Below are positions 1 through 8,800 of a stretch of DNA of 64,000 nucleotides, in pieces; positions within the stretch are counted from its first letter, which is position 1; the number at the start of each line of letters is the position of its first letter. The stretch is from contig NZ_BDBV01000006.1 in the NCBI RefSeq assembly GCF_001613165.1, positions 181,903 to 245,902 of the forward strand, given 5' to 3'. A program made the position numbers and the translations under genes. The DNA is from Nocardia mexicana NBRC 108244 (GTDB taxonomy: Bacteria > Actinomycetota > Actinomycetes > Mycobacteriales > Mycobacteriaceae). The notes beneath the pieces are model-generated. The model made no database searches. It was not told the DNA's origin and saw only the letters and a program-made list of their open reading frames with translations.

Positions 1-285
1 CACCACATCGAAATGGAGGTCTCGCCGCTGCGACTGCCGGTACGGTTCGTAGGGCCCGCCGACCTCCGGCCCCTCGTCCCAGGTGAGCCCGAGCCACCGC
101 AGTGCGTCCAGCAGCGCGCCGTAGGATTCCTCGGAATCGCGTGCGGCGTCGGTATCTTCGATGCGGAACACGAAGGTGCCGCCGTGGTGGCGGGCGTACG
201 CCCAGTTGAACAGCGCGGTCCGGATGAGGCCGACATGCGGCGTGCCGGTCGGTGACGGGCAGAAACGGACCCGTACGTCAGACAT
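1..285 (-). CDS. gltX: glutamyl-tRNA synthetase, N-terminal part
   Basis: Only the first 95 codons are in the window; the gene runs off the left edge. The product charges tRNA-Glu with glutamate in the cytoplasm. The N-terminus carries the class I synthetase nucleotide-binding signature: [10 protein letters not shown] at residues 10-19, where HVGL stands for the HIGH motif. It is followed by the [15 protein letters not shown] stretch typical of GltX. The ATG at 285 starts 14 bases after the stop of the upstream FAH-family gene, so the two are probably cotranscribed. This pairing with a fumarylacetoacetate-hydrolase gene is the usual actinobacterial arrangement. A glutamyl-queuosine synthetase is unlikely given the context. 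Confidence 0.95.
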   Translation of the reverse strand, partial: MSDVRVRFCPSPTGTPHVGLIRTALFNWAYARHHGGTFVFRIEDTDAARDSEESYGALLDALRWLGLTWDEGPEVGGPYEPYRQSQRRDLHFDVV

Positions 286-299
286 GTTCCTTCTCTCGA

Positions 300-1073
300 T
301 CAGCGTTTGGCGGCAACGGGATTGGTGAGGGTGCCGATGCCCTCGACCGTCACGGAGACGGATTGCCCATCCTTCATCGGTCCCACACCTTCCGGTGTGC
401 CGGTGAGGATTACGTCACCCGGCAGCAGCGTCATCACCGTGGTGACCCATTCGATCAGCTTCGGAATATCGTGCAGCAGAAGCGAAGTCCGGCTGCGCTG
501 ACGGACCTCGCCGTCGAGCTCGGTGGTGATCTCCAGATCGGCCGGGTCCAGCGCGGTCTCGATCCAGGGCCCCAGCGGGCAGAAGGTGTCGTAGCCCTTG
601 CCGCGGGTCCACTGGCCGTCGTGGCGCTGCTGATCGCGGGCGGTGACGTCGTTGGCCGCGGTGTAGCCCAGGATCACGTCCCGGGCCCGGGCGGCGGGCA
701 CGTCCTTGCAGGGGCGGCCGATCACGATGGCCAGTTCGCCCTCGTAGTCGACCTGGGACGAGCTGGGCGGCAGCACAATTGGCACATTGGGCCCGACGAT
801 GGCGGTGTTCGGCTTGAGGAAGATCACCGGATCCTCCGGCGCCTCGCCGCCCATCTCCTGCGCGTGCGCGGCGTAGTTCTTGCCGACGCACACCACCTTG
901 CTGGCGAGGATCGGGGCCAGCAGCCGCACATCGGGCAGCGGCCAGCTGCGGCCGGTGAACGTGGGGGTACCGAACGGGTGTTCGGCGATTTCCCGGGCCA
1001 CTTCGCCGGAGCTCGATTCCTCGATGCTGACGAACGCGACTCCATCGGGACTGGCAACTCGACCTAGGCGCAT
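300..1073 (-). CDS. fumarylacetoacetate hydrolase family protein
   Basis: A 257-residue protein of the FAH superfamily, metal-dependent enzymes that hydrolyse or decarboxylate 2-oxo acids in aromatic catabolism. The conserved [11 protein letters not shown] stretch is at residues 64-74. The metal ligands E111 and E113 (YEGEL) and D142 (ANDVTARD) are present, and TGTPEGVGP lies near the C-terminus. An open frame continues upstream to 1439, but family length and the MRLGRV opening put the start at 1073. The gene lies directly upstream of gltX. The exact substrate cannot be read from sequence; 2-hydroxyhepta-2,4-diene-1,7-dioate isomerase is the common database label for this branch. Confidence 0.88.
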   Translation of the reverse strand: MRLGRVASPDGVAFVSIEESSSGEVAREIAEHPFGTPTFTGRSWPLPDVRLLAPILASKVVCVGKNYAAHAQEMGGEAPEDPVIFLKPNTAIVGPNVPIVLPPSSSQVDYEGELAIVIGRPCKDVPAARARDVILGYTAANDVTARDQQRHDGQWTRGKGYDTFCPLGPWIETALDPADLEITTELDGEVRQRSRTSLLLHDIPKLIEWVTTVMTLLPGDVILTGTPEGVGPMKDGQSVSVTVEGIGTLTNPVAAKR

Positions 1074-1248
1074 GGCTCGACAGTCTATCCATCTGGTGGT
1101 ATGCGCCCGACCGGGTGGTCTGCAGTGAGGGCGGAAAACCACCGGTACGTGGCGGGGTGCGCGAGTTCGGCTCGAGCACAGCGTGTACCGTGAGGGCGAG
1201 TTCACAGAGTAAGACTCTGTTCCCAATATATGAGATTGAGGTGAGGAT

Positions 1249-2439
1249 GTGTCCACCGTGACTCCCATGCACGCCACCCGCCGGTGGGTCATGCTCGCCC
1301 TCGGCGTGTTCGCGCAGAGCTCGAGCGCGGTCATCGTGCACGGCACACCGTTCCTGCTGCCCGCCCTGACCGACCGCGGAATGCCTTTGGCGACAGCGGG
1401 TCTGCTGGTCGCGATGCCGACGGTCGGCCTGGTGTGCACGCTGATCGCGTGGGGCTACGCGGTGGACCGGATCGGCGAGCGCGCCGTCCTGGTGGCGGGC
1501 CCGCTGGTGATGTTCGCGGCCGGCGCGGCCGCGGCGTTCGTCACCGATTACGTCCTGCTGGGTGTGCTGTTGTTCCTGGCGGGATTGGGCGCGGGCTCCA
1601 CCAACGGCGCCAGCGGCCGGGTGATCGTCGGCTGGTTCCCGCCGGATCAGCGCGGGCTGGCCATGGGAATACGGCAGTCCGCACAACCGCTGGGCGTGGG
1701 GATCGCCGCGCTGACGATCCCGACCATCGCTGCGGCGCACGGGTTTTCCACCGCGATCCTGGTTCCGGCTGTGATGGCGGGGCTGGCCGCCGTCGGGTGC
1801 GGCATCGGGATCATCGATCCGCCGCGCCCCGCGGTGTCGGCCGACTCCCGCCCGGCCAATCCGTATCGCGGCGACCGCACGCTGTGGCGAATCCACGGGG
1901 TGTCGGTGCTGCTGGTGATCCCGCAGGCCACGGTGTGGACCTTCGCGCTGCTGTGGCTGCACCGCGATGTCGGGCTGTCGCTGGCGGTGGCCGGGGTTCT
2001 GGTCACCGGCACCCAGCTCCTGGGCGCCGCGGGCCGCATCGGCGCCGGCTTCTGGTCGGACCGGGTCGGCAGCCGCCTGCGCCCGCTGCGCACGGTGGCC
2101 GTCGCGGCCGCGATCTCCATGTGCGCCTTGGCCGTTGCCTCCTGGCTGCACTGGTGGTGGGCCGCCATACCCATCCTGGTCGCCGCCTCGGTCATCACCG
2201 TCGCCGACAACGGACTGGCCTTCACCGCCGTCGCCGAGATCGCCGGACCCTATTGGAGCGGAAGAGGTCTGGGCATCCAGAACACCGGCCAGAACCTGGC
2301 CTCCGCCGCCATCGCCCCACTCTTCGGCGCCTTGATCACCGCCTCCGGCTTCCCCGCCACCTATCTCGTAGCCGCGGTAATCGCCACCGCCGCAATCCCC
2401 TTGGTCCCCCTCCCCCGCCACATCAAGCCCGCCCCCTGA
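1249..2439 (+). CDS. MFS transporter
   Basis: A 396-residue integral membrane protein with about twelve hydrophobic segments in two halves, as in the major facilitator superfamily. The loop after the second helix carries GYAVDRIGERAVL, the family's G-x-x-x-D-R-x-G-R signature, and a related FWSDRVGSRL motif begins the second half. It diverges from the FAH gene. An MFS gene in this place and orientation is also found between the FAH gene and leuB in mycobacteria, so it belongs to the conserved backbone. The GTG at 1249 is only two bases from the GAGGTGAGG ribosome site, so the GTG at 1258 or ATG at 1267 may be used instead. The substrate is unknown. Confidence 0.85.
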   Translation: MSTVTPMHATRRWVMLALGVFAQSSSAVIVHGTPFLLPALTDRGMPLATAGLLVAMPTVGLVCTLIAWGYAVDRIGERAVLVAGPLVMFAAGAAAAFVTDYVLLGVLLFLAGLGAGSTNGASGRVIVGWFPPDQRGLAMGIRQSAQPLGVGIAALTIPTIAAAHGFSTAILVPAVMAGLAAVGCGIGIIDPPRPAVSADSRPANPYRGDRTLWRIHGVSVLLVIPQATVWTFALLWLHRDVGLSLAVAGVLVTGTQLLGAAGRIGAGFWSDRVGSRLRPLRTVAVAAAISMCALAVASWLHWWWAAIPILVAASVITVADNGLAFTAVAEIAGPYWSGRGLGIQNTGQNLASAAIAPLFGALITASGFPATYLVAAVIATAAIPLVPLPRHIKPAP

Positions 2440-2489
2440 CAACCCCGGAGTCACACCAGCTCTCGACGCGCCAGTCACCCGTCTCCGCG

Positions 2490-2528
2490 CCCTCTATGGG
2501 GCCTGCACAGTGCAGGTCCCGTAGAGGG
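2490..2528. terminator. hairpin between convergent genes
   Basis: An imperfect inverted repeat pairs CCCTCTA on the left with TAGAGGG on the right, with an inner stem CCTGCAC/GTGCAGG. It lies between the convergent MFS and Uma2 genes. There is no clear T-tract on either strand, so it may act as a bidirectional transcription barrier rather than a classical intrinsic terminator. Confidence 0.45.
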
Positions 2529-2618
2529 TACGTCGAACCACTGCACCGCAGGATCACTCATGGCCCCGAGTTCGATCGGACCGACACCGAGGTTCGGCGC
2601 GGGCCGCCGCCACCAAGT

Positions 2619-3221
2619 TCAGAACTCCAGCAGCGCACCAGGATCGAACGTGACCCGGAACGTCTTGTCGGCCTCGACGTCCGCGGCGAATTCGGTGCCC
2701 TCCGCAACGACTGGTTGCCAGTCGTAGTCCCCGCCGTTCAGAACGGCACGATGAATCCGGGTGGCCGATTGGTGTTCGATCAGCCAGTACTGCGGAATGC
2801 CAAGCGCTGCATACTCTCTGACCTTACGCACACGATCCGTACGCTCACTCGCGCTGCCTGGGGAGATGACTTCGACTACCAGCAGCAGTTCGGCGCCCGG
2901 GATGAGCTTCGGCGACTCATCGATAATGGCCGCGCGCGCGACGTCCTTGGGAATAACGAATACGTCCGGTTTACGAACGCCTGAGGGGGTGCTGACCTCC
3001 CACTCACCCCCATCGCACACGAAGACATCCGTGTCCGAGGCCGCAGAACGAAGAATCCCGGCGAGCGACCAGCCGATGTAGTTGTGCCGGGCCCCCGCCG
3101 CCATCTCGATCAACCACCCGTCCTCGAGTTCGTAGCCCTTGCCGTCCTCCGGAAGATCGTGCAGATCGAGGACAGTGTACGGGCCGAAGCCAGCGGCACA
3201 GGGCAGGTTCTCCGCTGTCAT
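2619..3221 (-). CDS. Uma2 family PD-(D/E)XK nuclease-fold protein
   Basis: A 200-residue protein of the Uma2 (DUF820) family, which has the restriction-endonuclease fold. The core is visible: P85-D86 in the KPDVFVI strand, E117 in the LLVVEVISPGS strand, and a basic K133 in the helix that follows. The GYELEDGWLIEM opening is typical. The biological role of the family is not settled; members are abundant in cyanobacteria and actinomycetes and are often called putative endonucleases. It stands alone between the MFS gene and leuB, so the context does not suggest a partner. All candidate catalytic residues are retained. Confidence 0.82.
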   Translation of the reverse strand: MTAENLPCAAGFGPYTVLDLHDLPEDGKGYELEDGWLIEMAAGARHNYIGWSLAGILRSAASDTDVFVCDGGEWEVSTPSGVRKPDVFVIPKDVARAAIIDESPKLIPGAELLLVVEVISPGSASERTDRVRKVREYAALGIPQYWLIEHQSATRIHRAVLNGGDYDWQPVVAEGTEFAADVEADKTFRVTFDPGALLEF

Positions 3222-3346
3222 GCTGCCTCCAGTTGCTAGCGCTCAGATGATGATGACGGCATCCAGATGATGACGGCATCCGGGTGTGTCCTCATGCTAT
3301 AGCGCCTGGCGAGAAGAGTCCGAGAAGAACCCGTTGGAAGCGGATC

Positions 3347-4354
3347 TCAGACGGCGGCGGCGATGCGGTCGCCGATCTCGACGGTGGAGGCGGGGCCGGT
3401 GCGGGAGGCGAGGTCCTTGGCTACGGCGGATTCGATGCGGGTGGCTTCGTCGGTCTTGCCGAGGTGGTTGAGCAGCATCGAGACCGAGAGGATGGCGGCG
3501 GTGGGGTCGGCCTTGGACTGGCCCGCGATGTCGGGGGCGCTGCCGTGCACCGGCTCGAACATGCTCGGGTTGGTGCCCGAGGCGTCGATGTTGCCGGAGG
3601 CGGCGAGGCCGATGCCGCCCGAGACGGCGGCCGCCAGGTCGGTGATGATGTCGCCGAACAGGTTGTCGGTGACGATCACGTCGAAGCGGCCCGGATCGGT
3701 GACCATGTGGATGGTCGCGGCATCGATGTGCTGGTAGGCGATCTCGACATCGGGGAATTCCGTGCCGACCTCGTTCACGGTGCGCTGCCACAGCGAGCCC
3801 GCGAAGCTGAGCACGTTCGTCTTGTGCACCAAGGTGAGGTGCTTGCGCCGATGCTGCGCCTTGTCGAACGCGTAGCGCACCACGCGCTCGATGCCGAAGC
3901 GGGTATTGGTGCTGACCTCGGTGGCGACCTCGTGCGGCGTCTCCACGCGGATGGCGCCGCCGGTGCCGGTGTAGGGGCCCTCGGTGCCCTCGCGCACCAC
4001 CACGAAGTCGATGTCCGGATTGCCCGACAGCGGGCTGGTCACGCCGGGGAACAGCTTGGAGGGGCGCAGGTTCACGTGATGGTCGAGCGCAAAACGCGTG
4101 TGCAGCAACAGACCTCGCTCCAGCAGGCCGCTCGGCACCGACGGGTCACCGATCGCGCCCAACAGGATGGCGTCGTGCTGCTTCAGCTCGGGCAGCACCG
4201 AATCCGGCAGCACCTCTCCCGTGGCGTGGTAGCGCTTGGCGCCGAGGTCGTACTGGGTCTTCTCGACCCCGGGCACGACCACGTCGAGCACCTTCAGCGC
4301 CTCGGCGATGACCTCGGGCCCGATCCCGTCACCGGGGATGACAGCCAGCTTCAT
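3347..4354 (-). CDS. leuB: 3-isopropylmalate dehydrogenase
   Basis: A 335-residue enzyme that oxidatively decarboxylates 3-isopropylmalate to 2-oxoisocaproate with NAD, the third step of leucine synthesis. The N-terminus [15 protein letters not shown] and the metal-binding signature around [11 protein letters not shown], followed by a GGIGLA segment, identify the isocitrate/isopropylmalate dehydrogenase family. The length matches the short actinobacterial LeuB type. An open frame extends upstream to 4444, but the [10 protein letters not shown] start at 4354 is the conserved one. It lies downstream of serA on the same strand, separated by a repeat-rich 318-base spacer, so it probably has its own promoter. 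Confidence 0.96.
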   Translation of the reverse strand: MKLAVIPGDGIGPEVIAEALKVLDVVVPGVEKTQYDLGAKRYHATGEVLPDSVLPELKQHDAILLGAIGDPSVPSGLLERGLLLHTRFALDHHVNLRPSKLFPGVTSPLSGNPDIDFVVVREGTEGPYTGTGGAIRVETPHEVATEVSTNTRFGIERVVRYAFDKAQHRRKHLTLVHKTNVLSFAGSLWQRTVNEVGTEFPDVEIAYQHIDAATIHMVTDPGRFDVIVTDNLFGDIITDLAAAVSGGIGLAASGNIDASGTNPSMFEPVHGSAPDIAGQSKADPTAAILSVSMLLNHLGKTDEATRIESAVAKDLASRTGPASTVEIGDRIAAAV

Positions 4355-4490
4355 ATGACAACGCTCCGTTCCTTCGGGCCTCGGCCAAGACGCTGGCCAC
4401 CCTATCCGGTCCCCGAAAACCACCCGCGACCAGGGCAAGTCCATCCCGCATACTGGAATCGATCGTTCCGGCGAGCAGTGTGCCTACCGT

Positions 4491-4674
4491 CATTTCCGGC
4501 TGCTTTCGGCCGGAATCCACCGCGGACCCCGGCCAAAAGCGTGCCGGGGATAGGGATTGAGGCGCGCTGGGAACGACAGGGCGCACCAGGAACGACAGGG
4601 CACACCGGGAACGACAGAGGCACGCCGAGTCCGGCGTGCCTCATCGTCATTCCGGCATGCTCTTGGCCGGAATC
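4491..4674. repeat. dispersed palindromic repeats in the leuB-serA spacer
   Basis: The 318-base spacer between serA and leuB has no gene. It holds two copies of a palindromic element with the form ATTCCGGC-n-GC-TTTT-GGCCGGAAT (4491-4517 and 4645-4674, the latter overlapping the serA stop). A GC-rich version lies at 4527-4549 (CCCCGGCCAAAAGC then GTGCCGGGG). Three tandem GGAACGACAGGGC-like units occupy 4569-4620. A nine-pair hairpin GGCACGCCG/CGGCGTGCC at 4619-4640 could terminate serA. A further copy of the palindromic element occurs at 62512-62537, beyond ilvC. Confidence 0.6.
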
Positions 4675-6271
4675 AGCTCAGGTCGACCTGGGCGACCTTG
4701 GCGGCGCCGACAGCCTCGGCGATGGCGGTCTGGACATCGGCGGGGACCTCGCTGCTGATGCGCAGGACGACGGTGGCGCCTTCCTTGTCGACGTCCTGGC
4801 TCAGCTGGGCGGCGTGGATGTCGATCCCGGCCTCGCCGAGCTTGGTGCCGATCTTGCCCAGCGCGCCCGGCTTGTCGCCGTAGTTGAGCACCGCCAGGTT
4901 CAGGCCCTCGGCGCGCATGTCGTAGTTGCGGCCGTTGATGTTGACGATCTTCTGCACCTGCTGCGGCTCGGTCAGGGTGCCCGCGACATTGAGCGTGCGG
5001 CCGTCGCCGAACACCGCGCGCAGGTCGACCAGGCTGCGATGCGAGGGGCTCTCCGAGGCGGTGGTGACCGACGACTCGAGGCCGCGATCCTTGGCCAGCG
5101 ACGGGGCGTTCACGAAGGTGACCGCATCCTCGATCAGTGCGGAGAAGACCCCGCGCAACGCCGAAAGCTCCAGCACCGCAACGTCTTCCGAAGACAGCTC
5201 GCCACGCACCTGAACCTCCAGGCTGACCGGGAGCTCGCTGGCGAGCGCACCGAGCAGGGCGCCCTGCTTGCGCACGATCTCCAGCCACGGGGCGACGATC
5301 TCGTTCACGGCGCCGCCGGTCACATTGACCGCGCCGGGCACGAACTCACCGGCGAGGGCCAGCTGCACGGACTTGGCGACATCGGTGCCCGCGCGGTCCT
5401 GCGCCTCGGCGGTGGAGGCGCCCAGGTGCGGGGTCACGACGACCTGCGGCAGCTCGAACAGCGGGCTGTCGGTGCACGGCTCGGTCTCGAACACGTCGAT
5501 GCCCGCGGCGCGCACGTGGCCCGAGGTGATGGCGTCGGCGAGCGCCTGCTCGTCGATCAGGCCACCGCGGGCGGCGTTGACGATGACGACGCCCTTCTTG
5601 GTCTTGGCGATCGTCTCGGCGTTCAGCATGCCCTTGGTCTCGGGCGTCTTCGGCAGGTGGATGGAGATGAAGTCGGCGCGCTCGAGCACCTCGTCCAGGC
5701 TCAGCAGCTCGATGCCCAGCTGGGCGGCGCGGGCCGGGGACGTGTAGGGGTCGTACGCGACGATCTTGGTCTCGAACGCGGCCAGGCGCTGGGCGAACAG
5801 CTGGCCGATGCGACCCAGGCCGATCACACCGACGGTCTTGCCGAAGATCTCGACACCGTTGAACTTGCTGCGCTTCCAGGTGTGTTCGCGCAGGGTGGCG
5901 TCGGCGGCCGGGATCTGGCGGGCGGCGGACAGCAGCAGCGTGACGGCGTGCTCGGCGGCGGTGTGGATGTTGGAGGTCGGCGCGTTGACGACCATGACAC
6001 CGCGCTCGGTGGCCGCGGGCACGTCGACATTGTCGAGGCCGACGCCGGCGCGGGCGACGATCTTCAGGTTCTTACCGGCGTCGAGGACATCCGCGTCGAC
6101 CGTGGTCGCCGAGCGCACCAGCAGCGCATCCGCGTCGGGGACGGCGGCGAGCAGTTCGGGTTTGTTCGGGCCGTCGACCCAGCGAACCTCGACACCGTCA
6201 CCGAGCGCCTCGACGGTCGACTGGGCGAGCTTGTCGGCGATCAGAACAACAGGACGGCCATTAGGGCTCAC
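4673..6271 (-). CDS. serA: D-3-phosphoglycerate dehydrogenase
   Basis: A 532-residue enzyme that oxidises 3-phosphoglycerate to 3-phosphohydroxypyruvate, the first step of serine synthesis. It is the long type-I form of actinobacteria: a catalytic/NAD domain (GVIGLGRIGQL at 148-158, catalytic His282 in TPHLGAST), an intervening regulatory domain (about 320-450) and a C-terminal ACT domain (about 455-525) that binds serine for feedback inhibition. A GTG at 6271 gives the conserved N-terminus. The downstream hairpin near 4619-4640 may end transcription. The gene belongs to the conserved leuB-serA-ilvC backbone. Confidence 0.96.
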   Translation of the reverse strand: MSPNGRPVVLIADKLAQSTVEALGDGVEVRWVDGPNKPELLAAVPDADALLVRSATTVDADVLDAGKNLKIVARAGVGLDNVDVPAATERGVMVVNAPTSNIHTAAEHAVTLLLSAARQIPAADATLREHTWKRSKFNGVEIFGKTVGVIGLGRIGQLFAQRLAAFETKIVAYDPYTSPARAAQLGIELLSLDEVLERADFISIHLPKTPETKGMLNAETIAKTKKGVVIVNAARGGLIDEQALADAITSGHVRAAGIDVFETEPCTDSPLFELPQVVVTPHLGASTAEAQDRAGTDVAKSVQLALAGEFVPGAVNVTGGAVNEIVAPWLEIVRKQGALLGALASELPVSLEVQVRGELSSEDVAVLELSALRGVFSALIEDAVTFVNAPSLAKDRGLESSVTTASESPSHRSLVDLRAVFGDGRTLNVAGTLTEPQQVQKIVNINGRNYDMRAEGLNLAVLNYGDKPGALGKIGTKLGEAGIDIHAAQLSQDVDKEGATVVLRISSEVPADVQTAIAEAVGAAKVAQVDLS

Positions 6272-6528
6272 TGTGGGGAACTCCTGGGGAAGGGGGTCGG
6301 CATTTACCGCCGACCAGCTTAATGGGCCGGGTTCGGCGTCGGGGTACCGCCCGGTAGGCGGCCGCCGTCAGACGGCTCCGCGTCGGCGGGAACCGGGCAT
6401 AACCGTCATGCGTCGGATGCGTGAACACGGTGAACCCGGCCCGTCGCGCGCGTGAGGTTTGCGCGAAGGCTTGGCGAAGTCGGTCATTTCCGCTGGATAG
6501 ACGCTATTTTCGACGTCACAGTGTGATC

Positions 6529-7647
6529 ATGGCCATCACCCGGCGCACGTGTTCGGCACTGCTGGTGACCTCATTCGCCGCGCTCGTCACCGGCACCGCG
6601 CTGCCGCGGGCCGCCGCGGCATCCGGAATCGGCAAGGTCGCGGTCATCGGGATCGACGGCTGCCTCTACAGCGAGCTGCTGGCGGCGGTGACACCCAATC
6701 TGCAGCGCCTGGCGGCCGAGGGCACGCTCAGCCGCTACTCGATCGCGCCGCACACCACGGTGTCCTGCCCGTCCTGGTCGGCGGTGCTGACCGGGGTGTG
6801 GGACACCCGCACGGGCATCTGCGACAACGGCGACACCTGCGACCCCGCCCATCTGGGCCGCTTCCCGACGGTGTTCAACCGCATCAAACGCGCGGCGCCG
6901 CAGCGGAAGACGGCGTCGATCGCCACCTGGGACACGATCTCCGCCATCGCCCGCACCGGCGATCCGCACGCGGACACGATCGTCACCGCAGGTTCCAATC
7001 CGCTCGGCACCTACGGCTGCGAGGCCGATATCGACACCGCGACCGCGGCGGCCACGGTTACCGCGATCGACGCGGGAACCGACTTCGTCTTCACCCACTT
7101 CGACCAGGTCGACATCGCCGGGCATCGCCTGCGCGCCAGTAACCCGCAGGCCTATCGGGACGCGATCAGCCGGGTCGACGTGCTGGTCGGGCGGATCGCC
7201 GACGCGGTGGGACGACGTGCCGCGGACCATCCCGAGGAACAGTGGACGATCCTGGTGACCACCGACCACGGGCATAAACCCGAGGGCGGCCACGGCGGTC
7301 AAAGCCCTTACGAGGTGGCCAGTTTCGTGATCGCCCACGGCCCGGACTTCGCGGCGGGCCGGACGTACAACGGCTACTCGCTGGTCGATATCACCCCTAC
7401 CGTGCTCGACCTGCTCGGGCTGGCGCCGGTGGCCGATCTGGACGGAAAGTCGTTGCGCTCGGGCGGATCCGGGAATCCGAGCGCCCCGCCACCGTCGACC
7501 CCCGTGATCGGGCATCCCACCGACCCGGCGACGACCCGCCTTGCGGCCCTGCCCTTTCCGGCCGATGCGCGCTGCAAGGTGGGCGAGGCGCAGGCCGGAG
7601 ATCAGCACACCGCAGTGGCCGCGCCACGGCCCGGCGGGACGCCCTGA
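6529..7647 (+). CDS. secreted type I phosphodiesterase / alkaline-phosphatase-fold hydrolase
   Basis: A 372-residue protein with an N-terminal export signal (basic start, hydrophobic stretch, Ala-rich cleavage region near residues 25-30) followed by an alkaline-phosphatase-superfamily domain of the nucleotide pyrophosphatase/phosphodiesterase type. Metal ligands are seen in GIDGCL, HFDQVDIAGH and TTDHGH, and the nucleophilic Thr/Ser lies in the TTVSCPSWSAVLTG segment. It probably hydrolyses phosphodiester or phosphonate bonds outside the membrane; the substrate is unknown. The frame is open from 6421, but the ATG at 6529 gives a proper signal peptide. The 257 bases before it, after serA, hold no recognisable gene. 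Confidence 0.82.
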   Translation: MAITRRTCSALLVTSFAALVTGTALPRAAAASGIGKVAVIGIDGCLYSELLAAVTPNLQRLAAEGTLSRYSIAPHTTVSCPSWSAVLTGVWDTRTGICDNGDTCDPAHLGRFPTVFNRIKRAAPQRKTASIATWDTISAIARTGDPHADTIVTAGSNPLGTYGCEADIDTATAAATVTAIDAGTDFVFTHFDQVDIAGHRLRASNPQAYRDAISRVDVLVGRIADAVGRRAADHPEEQWTILVTTDHGHKPEGGHGGQSPYEVASFVIAHGPDFAAGRTYNGYSLVDITPTVLDLLGLAPVADLDGKSLRSGGSGNPSAPPPSTPVIGHPTDPATTRLAALPFPADARCKVGEAQAGDQHTAVAAPRPGGTP

Positions 7648-7657
7648 CACGCACGAA

Positions 7658-7683
7658 GGCCCCGCACCGTCCGGTGCGGGGCC
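7658..7683. terminator. bidirectional terminator hairpin
   Basis: A perfect 12-base-pair stem (GGCCCCGCACCG with CGGTGCGGGGCC) with a two-base loop lies between the convergent phosphodiesterase and cold-shock genes. It can serve both, although no long T-tract follows. Confidence 0.7.
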
Positions 7684-7699
7684 CTCGGCAAGTCTGGGA

Positions 7700-7903
7700 T
7701 CAGAGCACGCGAACGTCCTGAGCCTGCGGGCCCTTCTGACCCTGGCCCACCTCGAACTCCACGCGCTGACCTTCATCGAGGGAGCGGAAGCCCGACCCCG
7801 ACACGGCCGAGTAATGCACGAACACGTCGGGACCGCCGTTGTCCTGTGCGATGAACCCGAAGCCCTTCTCGCTGTTGAACCACTTCACTACGCCTTGCGC
7901 CAT
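7700..7903 (-). CDS. cspA: cold-shock protein
   Basis: A 67-residue single cold-shock domain, a five-stranded barrel that binds single-stranded RNA and DNA. Both RNA-binding motifs are present: KGFGFI (RNP1, residues 14-19) and DVFVHY (RNP2, residues 26-31). The length is exactly that of the family. The open frame extends upstream to 7996, but the [10 protein letters not shown] start at 7903 is the conserved one. It ends in the strong hairpin at 7658-7683. The 319 bases between it and the next minus-strand gene contain that gene's terminator and otherwise only non-coding DNA, possibly a cold-shock 5' leader. Confidence 0.95.
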   Translation of the reverse strand: MAQGVVKWFNSEKGFGFIAQDNGGPDVFVHYSAVSGSGFRSLDEGQRVEFEVGQGQKGPQAQDVRVL

Positions 7904-8149
7904 TTCATACCTTCTGTAGACGAGCCGGGTCGGCCAACCAACGGCAGCACCGGTCTCGATCGTCCACATTGCCATGCCGCGCGCGGAGGCCGCCACCGGG
8001 GTTGACGTGGACGAGATTTGCGGAGAGTCAGCTCGAAATCATTCGAGACTGTAGATTACGTGCCTGTAATTGATTCGTGATAGTCCGCTGACCGGGCGTT
8101 TGCGGCACTCGTCCTCAGTTCGGAACATCGACATCGAATGCCCTCGGAC

Positions 8150-8191
8150 AAAAATAGGTCGGCCTCGGACAGTTACTGCCCGAGGCCGACC
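8150..8191 (-). terminator. intrinsic terminator of the small gene at 8223
   Basis: Read on the minus strand, a perfect 12-base-pair stem (GGTCGGCCTCGG with CCGAGGCCGACC) is followed by TATTTTTGT. This is a textbook rho-independent terminator placed 32 bases after the stop of the small gene at 8223-8339. Confidence 0.85.
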
Positions 8192-8222
8192 CAGGGTCGA
8201 TCAACACGACCATCTAGCGAGC

Positions 8223-8339
8223 TCAGCCGCCGAAGGAGCCGGTCCACAGCGTGTCGAACAGGCCGTGGAACGCGGCGCTGCCGGTGCTCAGGATGCCGTT
8301 CAGGGCGGCGCTACCGGTGTCGATGATAACGGGGATCAT
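8223..8339 (-). CDS. 38-residue small hydrophobic protein, unknown
   Basis: A 38-residue open frame with unusually good gene signals: AAAGGAGAGG lies eight bases or so before the ATG, and an intrinsic terminator follows 32 bases after the TGA. The peptide begins MIPVIIDTGSAALNG and ends WTGSFGG. It contains an internal near-repeat (TGSAALNGI, TGSAAFHGL) with hydrophobic residues spaced as in an amphipathic helix, and no cysteine or clear signal peptide. I do not recognise the family. It sits between two cold-shock genes on the same strand but has its own terminator, so it is a separate short transcript. Possible roles are a membrane-acting peptide or a small regulatory protein; both are guesses. 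Confidence 0.72.
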   Translation of the reverse strand: MIPVIIDTGSAALNGILSTGSAAFHGLFDTLWTGSFGG

Positions 8340-8480
8340 GGAATACCTCTCCTTTATTCAATCCCAGCCGGACTGGCTGACTACACGCATATCGACACGT
8401 CAGAAATAGCCGTTAGCCAGATTTGCTGAAAAGTGACGTGGGCGACACGTTTATGAGGAGGTGATGCAGAACACACCCGC

Positions 8481-8690
8481 TCAGTCGCGCACCACACGCA
8501 CGCTCCTGGCCTCGGGGCCCGCCTTGGCCCGGCGCACCTCGAACTCCACCCGCTGGCCCTCCACGAGAGAACGGAAGCCCGCGCCCTCGACCTCGGTGTA
8601 GTCGACGAAGACGTCCGGTCCGCCGCCGTCGGCGGTGATGAAACCGAACCCCTTCTTGCTGTCGAACCACTTGACCGTGCCGTGCGCCAT
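8481..8690 (-). CDS. cold-shock protein
   Basis: A second cold-shock domain protein, 69 residues, clearly paralogous to the one at 7700-7903. RNP1 is KGFGFI and RNP2 is DVFVDY, with Asp replacing the usual His, a less common variant at the nucleic-acid face. The C-terminus is more basic (RRAKAGPEARSVRVVRD). The start at 8690 (MAHGTVKWFD) is the conserved one, although a long frame is open upstream. It follows the iol operon on the same strand with a 110-base gap. Confidence 0.93.
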   Translation of the reverse strand: MAHGTVKWFDSKKGFGFITADGGGPDVFVDYTEVEGAGFRSLVEGQRVEFEVRRAKAGPEARSVRVVRD

Positions 8691-8800
8691 CTCTCTCTTA
8701 CCTTCTCCCCTTCGAGCCAGGCAGACGATAACGAGGCGATCCGCGACAGTCCAGGCGGGTACGGCGTGCCGTCGGCAGTTCGCCTCCGGCGCGGCCCCGG

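Noticed and set aside
3284..6322. 1012-residue open frame on the plus strand
   Set aside because: It runs antisense to leuB and serA. Its product is a Gly/Asp/Arg-rich string without family features, as expected from GC-biased codons of the real genes.
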